A stretch of DNA of 64,000 nt from Camelus bactrianus. Its lineage: Eukaryota > Chordata > Mammalia > Artiodactyla > Camelidae. Each line of letters opens with the position of its first letter. The first letter of the stretch is position 1. The position numbers and the translations under genes were made by a program. The DNA lies in NCBI RefSeq assembly GCF_048773025.1, contig NC_133555.1:57359206-57423205 (forward strand). Direction: 5' to 3'. Under the pieces are notes generated by a model that saw nothing but the letters and a program-made list of their open reading frames with translations, did no database searches and was not told where the DNA came from. Shown here one piece after another: positions 62,540-64,000 of this stretch.

Positions 62540-63540
62540 TCTCTGCTTTCTCAGTCTGTTTCCTAGTGCCAGTTTGAAGTTCCTGCATTTTTCACTGTAA
62601 AACCGAGTTGGAGCTAGTACATACCCATATATATGTATGGAATGGAGTTTGCAACTGAAAAGAAACTTTGTGTTCCCAAAAAGCTAGGTGAAGGACGGCT
62701 TTCACACACACTTATCTCTCAGAACTGAGCAAGTGGAGAGACGTTCGTGCATCTAGCACCAAGGGAACGGGTTGCAGGAGACACTTTTTCTCTGCTTTCT
62801 CAGTCTGTTTCCTAGTGCCGGTTTGAAGTTCCTGCAGTTTTCCCTGTGTAACCGAGTTGGAGCTTGTACCTCCCCATATATATGTATGGAATGGAGTTTG
62901 CAACTGAAAAGAAACTTTTGGTTCCCAACACGCTAGGTGAAGGACGGCTTTCACACACACTTATCTCTCCGAACTGAGCAAGTGGAGAGACGTTCGTTCA
63001 TCTAGCACCAAGGGAACGGGTTGCAGGAGACACTTTTTCTCTGCTTTCTCAGTCTGTTTCCTAGTGCCAGTTTGAAGTTCCTGCATTTTTCACTGTAAAA
63101 CCGAGTTGGAGCTAGTACATACCCATATATATGTATGGAATGGAGTTTGCAACTGAAAAGAAACTTTGTGTTCCCAAAAAGCTAGGTGAAGGACGGCTTT
63201 CACACACACTTATCTCTCAGAACTGAGCAAGTGGAGAGACGTTCGTGCATCTAGCACCAAGGGAACGGGTTGCAGGAGAAACTTTTTCTCTGCTTTCTCA
63301 GTCTGTTTCCTAGTGCCGGTTTGAAGTTCCTGCATTTTTCCCTGTAAAACCGTGTTGGAGCTTGTACCTCCCCATATATATGTATGGAATGGAGTTTGCA
63401 ACTGAAAAGAATCTTTGTGTTCCCAACAAGCTAGGGGAAGGACGGCTTTCACGCACACTTATCTCTCAGAACTGAGCAAGTGGAGAGACGTTCGTTCATC
63501 TAGCACCAAGGGAACGGGTTGCAGGAGACATTTTTTTCTC
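62540..63540 (+). repeat. 498-bp dimer in tandem duplicate
   Basis: Units P and Q-like (GCCAGTTTGAAG, CTGCATTTTTC, then CCCAAAAAGCTAGG and GTTCGTGCATC) repeat with a 498-bp offset, two units exactly. The variants CCCAAAAAGC and GTTCGTGCATC are rare elsewhere, so the pair is a local and recent duplication. Confidence 0.75.
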
Positions 63541-64000
63541 TGCTTTCTCAGTCTGTTTCCTAGTGCCGGTTTGATGTTCCTGCAGTTTTCACTGTAATAC
63601 CGAGTTGGAGCTTGTACCTCCCCATATATATGTATGGAATGGGGTTTGCAACTGAAAAGAAACTTTGTGTTCCCAACAAGCTAGCTGAAGCACGGCTTAC
63701 ACACACACTTATCTCTCAGAACTGAGCAAGTGGAGAGACTTTCGTTCATCTAGCACCAAGGGAACGGGTTGCAGGAGACAGATTTTCTCTGCTTTCTCAG
63801 ACTGTTTCCTAGTGCCGGTTTGAAGTTCCTGCAGTTTTAACTGTAAAACCGAGTTGGAGCTAGTACCTCCCCATATATATGTATGGAATGGAGTTTGCAA
63901 CTGAAAAGAAACTTTGTGTTCCCAACACGTTATGTGAAGGACGGCTTTCACACACACTTATCTCTCAGAACTGAGCAAGTGGAGAAACGTTCGTTCATCT

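Larger units (their letters stand above)
1..64000 (+). repeat. 249-bp satellite DNA array, about 257 head-to-tail units
   Basis: The same 249-bp unit repeats from the first base to the last. Landmarks recur every 249 bp: CTCAGAACTGAG, GACGTTCGTTC, GAACGGGTTGCAGG, TTCCTGCAGTTTTCACTG, CATATATATG and CCCAACAAGCTAGG. From position 1 to the last unit start near 63955 there is room for 257 units with a net loss of about 39 bp. Much of that loss is explained by 1-bp deletions typical of two subtypes (the one carrying GAATTC and the one carrying TTTCATGGAAAACC). All units seen lie in the same orientation and the array runs off both ends of the window. The organisation (long, tandem, higher-order structure, no genes) fits eukaryotic centromeric or heterochromatic satellite. 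I do not recognise the family, and centromere function is inference only. Confidence 0.98.
53251..64000 (+). repeat. L-U satellite cassettes, 3984-bp HOR and shorter duplications
   Basis: Units of the L-U family run in the order L, M or N, O, P, Q, R, S, T, U. The L marker GAGCATGTGG lies near 53517, 57500 and 61982. The Q marker CTAGGGGAAGG is at 54716, 58700 and 63431. R (ATGGGGTTTGC) and S (CACGCTATGTG) pairs at 54921/58905 and 55211/59195 are offset by exactly 3984 bp, which is 16 units. Copies correspond well over about 53.3-55.7 and 57.3-59.7 kb and diverge in subtype order afterwards. A few A-K type units (E, F, G, H, I) interrupt at about 57.0-57.3 and 60.5-61.5 kb. No gene is present. 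Confidence 0.8.

Noticed and set aside
1-64000. CRISPR array (regular direct repeats)
   Set aside because: The repeat is the entire 249-bp period with no unique spacers, and the units are far longer than any CRISPR repeat.
1-64000. Embedded transposon, LTR element or SINE
   Set aside because: The 249-bp landmarks continue without a break across the window; no target-site duplications, terminal repeats or foreign stretches appear.
1-64000. Inverted satellite blocks
   Set aside because: All landmarks read in the same direction throughout; I found no unit in reverse complement.

Overview
The whole 64 kb window is one uninterrupted head-to-tail satellite DNA array. The repeat unit is 249 bp (the first unit, positions 1-249, is close to consensus and about 45% GC). 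About 257 units fit between position 1 and the last unit start near 63955. The mean period is about 248.85 bp, because a few subtypes carry 1-bp deletions. I saw no unit in reverse orientation, no transposon insertion, no unique sequence, no RNA gene and no credible protein gene. Every open frame is a by-product of the unit being 3 x 83 bp. An array this long, homogeneous and with higher-order repeats (HORs) points to a eukaryotic centromeric, pericentromeric or other heterochromatic block in a long-read assembly. I do not recognise the satellite family and cannot name the organism from sequence alone.

The units fall into recognisable subtypes, which I label with my own letters. A: EcoRI site GAATTC at its left border, TTTACACTG, GCTACTGAAAAGATAC. 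B: GGAAAGGTTTGC, CACATATTCTC, CTCAATCTG. C: GGTATTCACTCACAC, AACGCGTTGC, TTTCACATTCTG, CACCGTAAAACAG. D: CTGCATTCTC, TTCATGCAG, CTGTCAAACAGAG. E: GAGAAACTTT, TTTCATGGAAAACCG, GCTATTACTTCC. F: CTCACAACTGAG, CAGGCGACAC. G: CACATTTATCTCTCGG, CAACAACCAAGG. G': TTCATTAAGCACCGGGGG, same right end as G. H: CACCGGGGTAACGGG or CACCGGGATAACGGG, GATGTTCC, ACCGTTTTGG, CAACACGCTAGG. I: GGGAACCGGTTGC. J: GACTTTCG with AAGGGAACGGG. K: AAGTGAAGAGACC. A second family, L-U, includes L (GAGCATGTGG, CAACAATCTAGG), M (GGAAAACCGATTTGGAACTA), O (TTTTGGTTCCC then TCTCCGAACTG), P (GCCAGTTTGAAG, CTGCATTTTTC), Q (CTAGGGGAAGG), R (ATGGGGTTTGC, GCTAGCTGAAGCACGG), S (TTTTAACTG, CACGCTATGTG), T (GTGGAGAAACG, GTACCGG) and U (CGGAACTG with CACCGGGGG).

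Layout: 1-8214, mixed A-K type units with 3-mer duplications. 8215-11160, two copies of a 1493-bp 6-mer. 11161-16900, repeated A-to-K cassettes of 6 and 10 units. 16900-21420, a tetramer HOR of exactly 996 bp. 21421-32040, shuffled A-K cassettes. 32041-48960, two almost identical 8460-bp blocks (34 units each) in tandem. 48961-53250, A-K cassettes again. 53251-64000, L-U cassettes with a 3984-bp (16-unit) spacing.

The subtypes nearly always follow one another in the same order, with units skipped or repeated. Hybrid units occur where subtypes join. This is the pattern expected from unequal exchange and conversion acting in register on an older multi-unit HOR. The strongest single observation is the 8460-bp duplication, with 11 base differences noted by eye. 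It must be far younger than the 3984-bp and cassette-level repeats.
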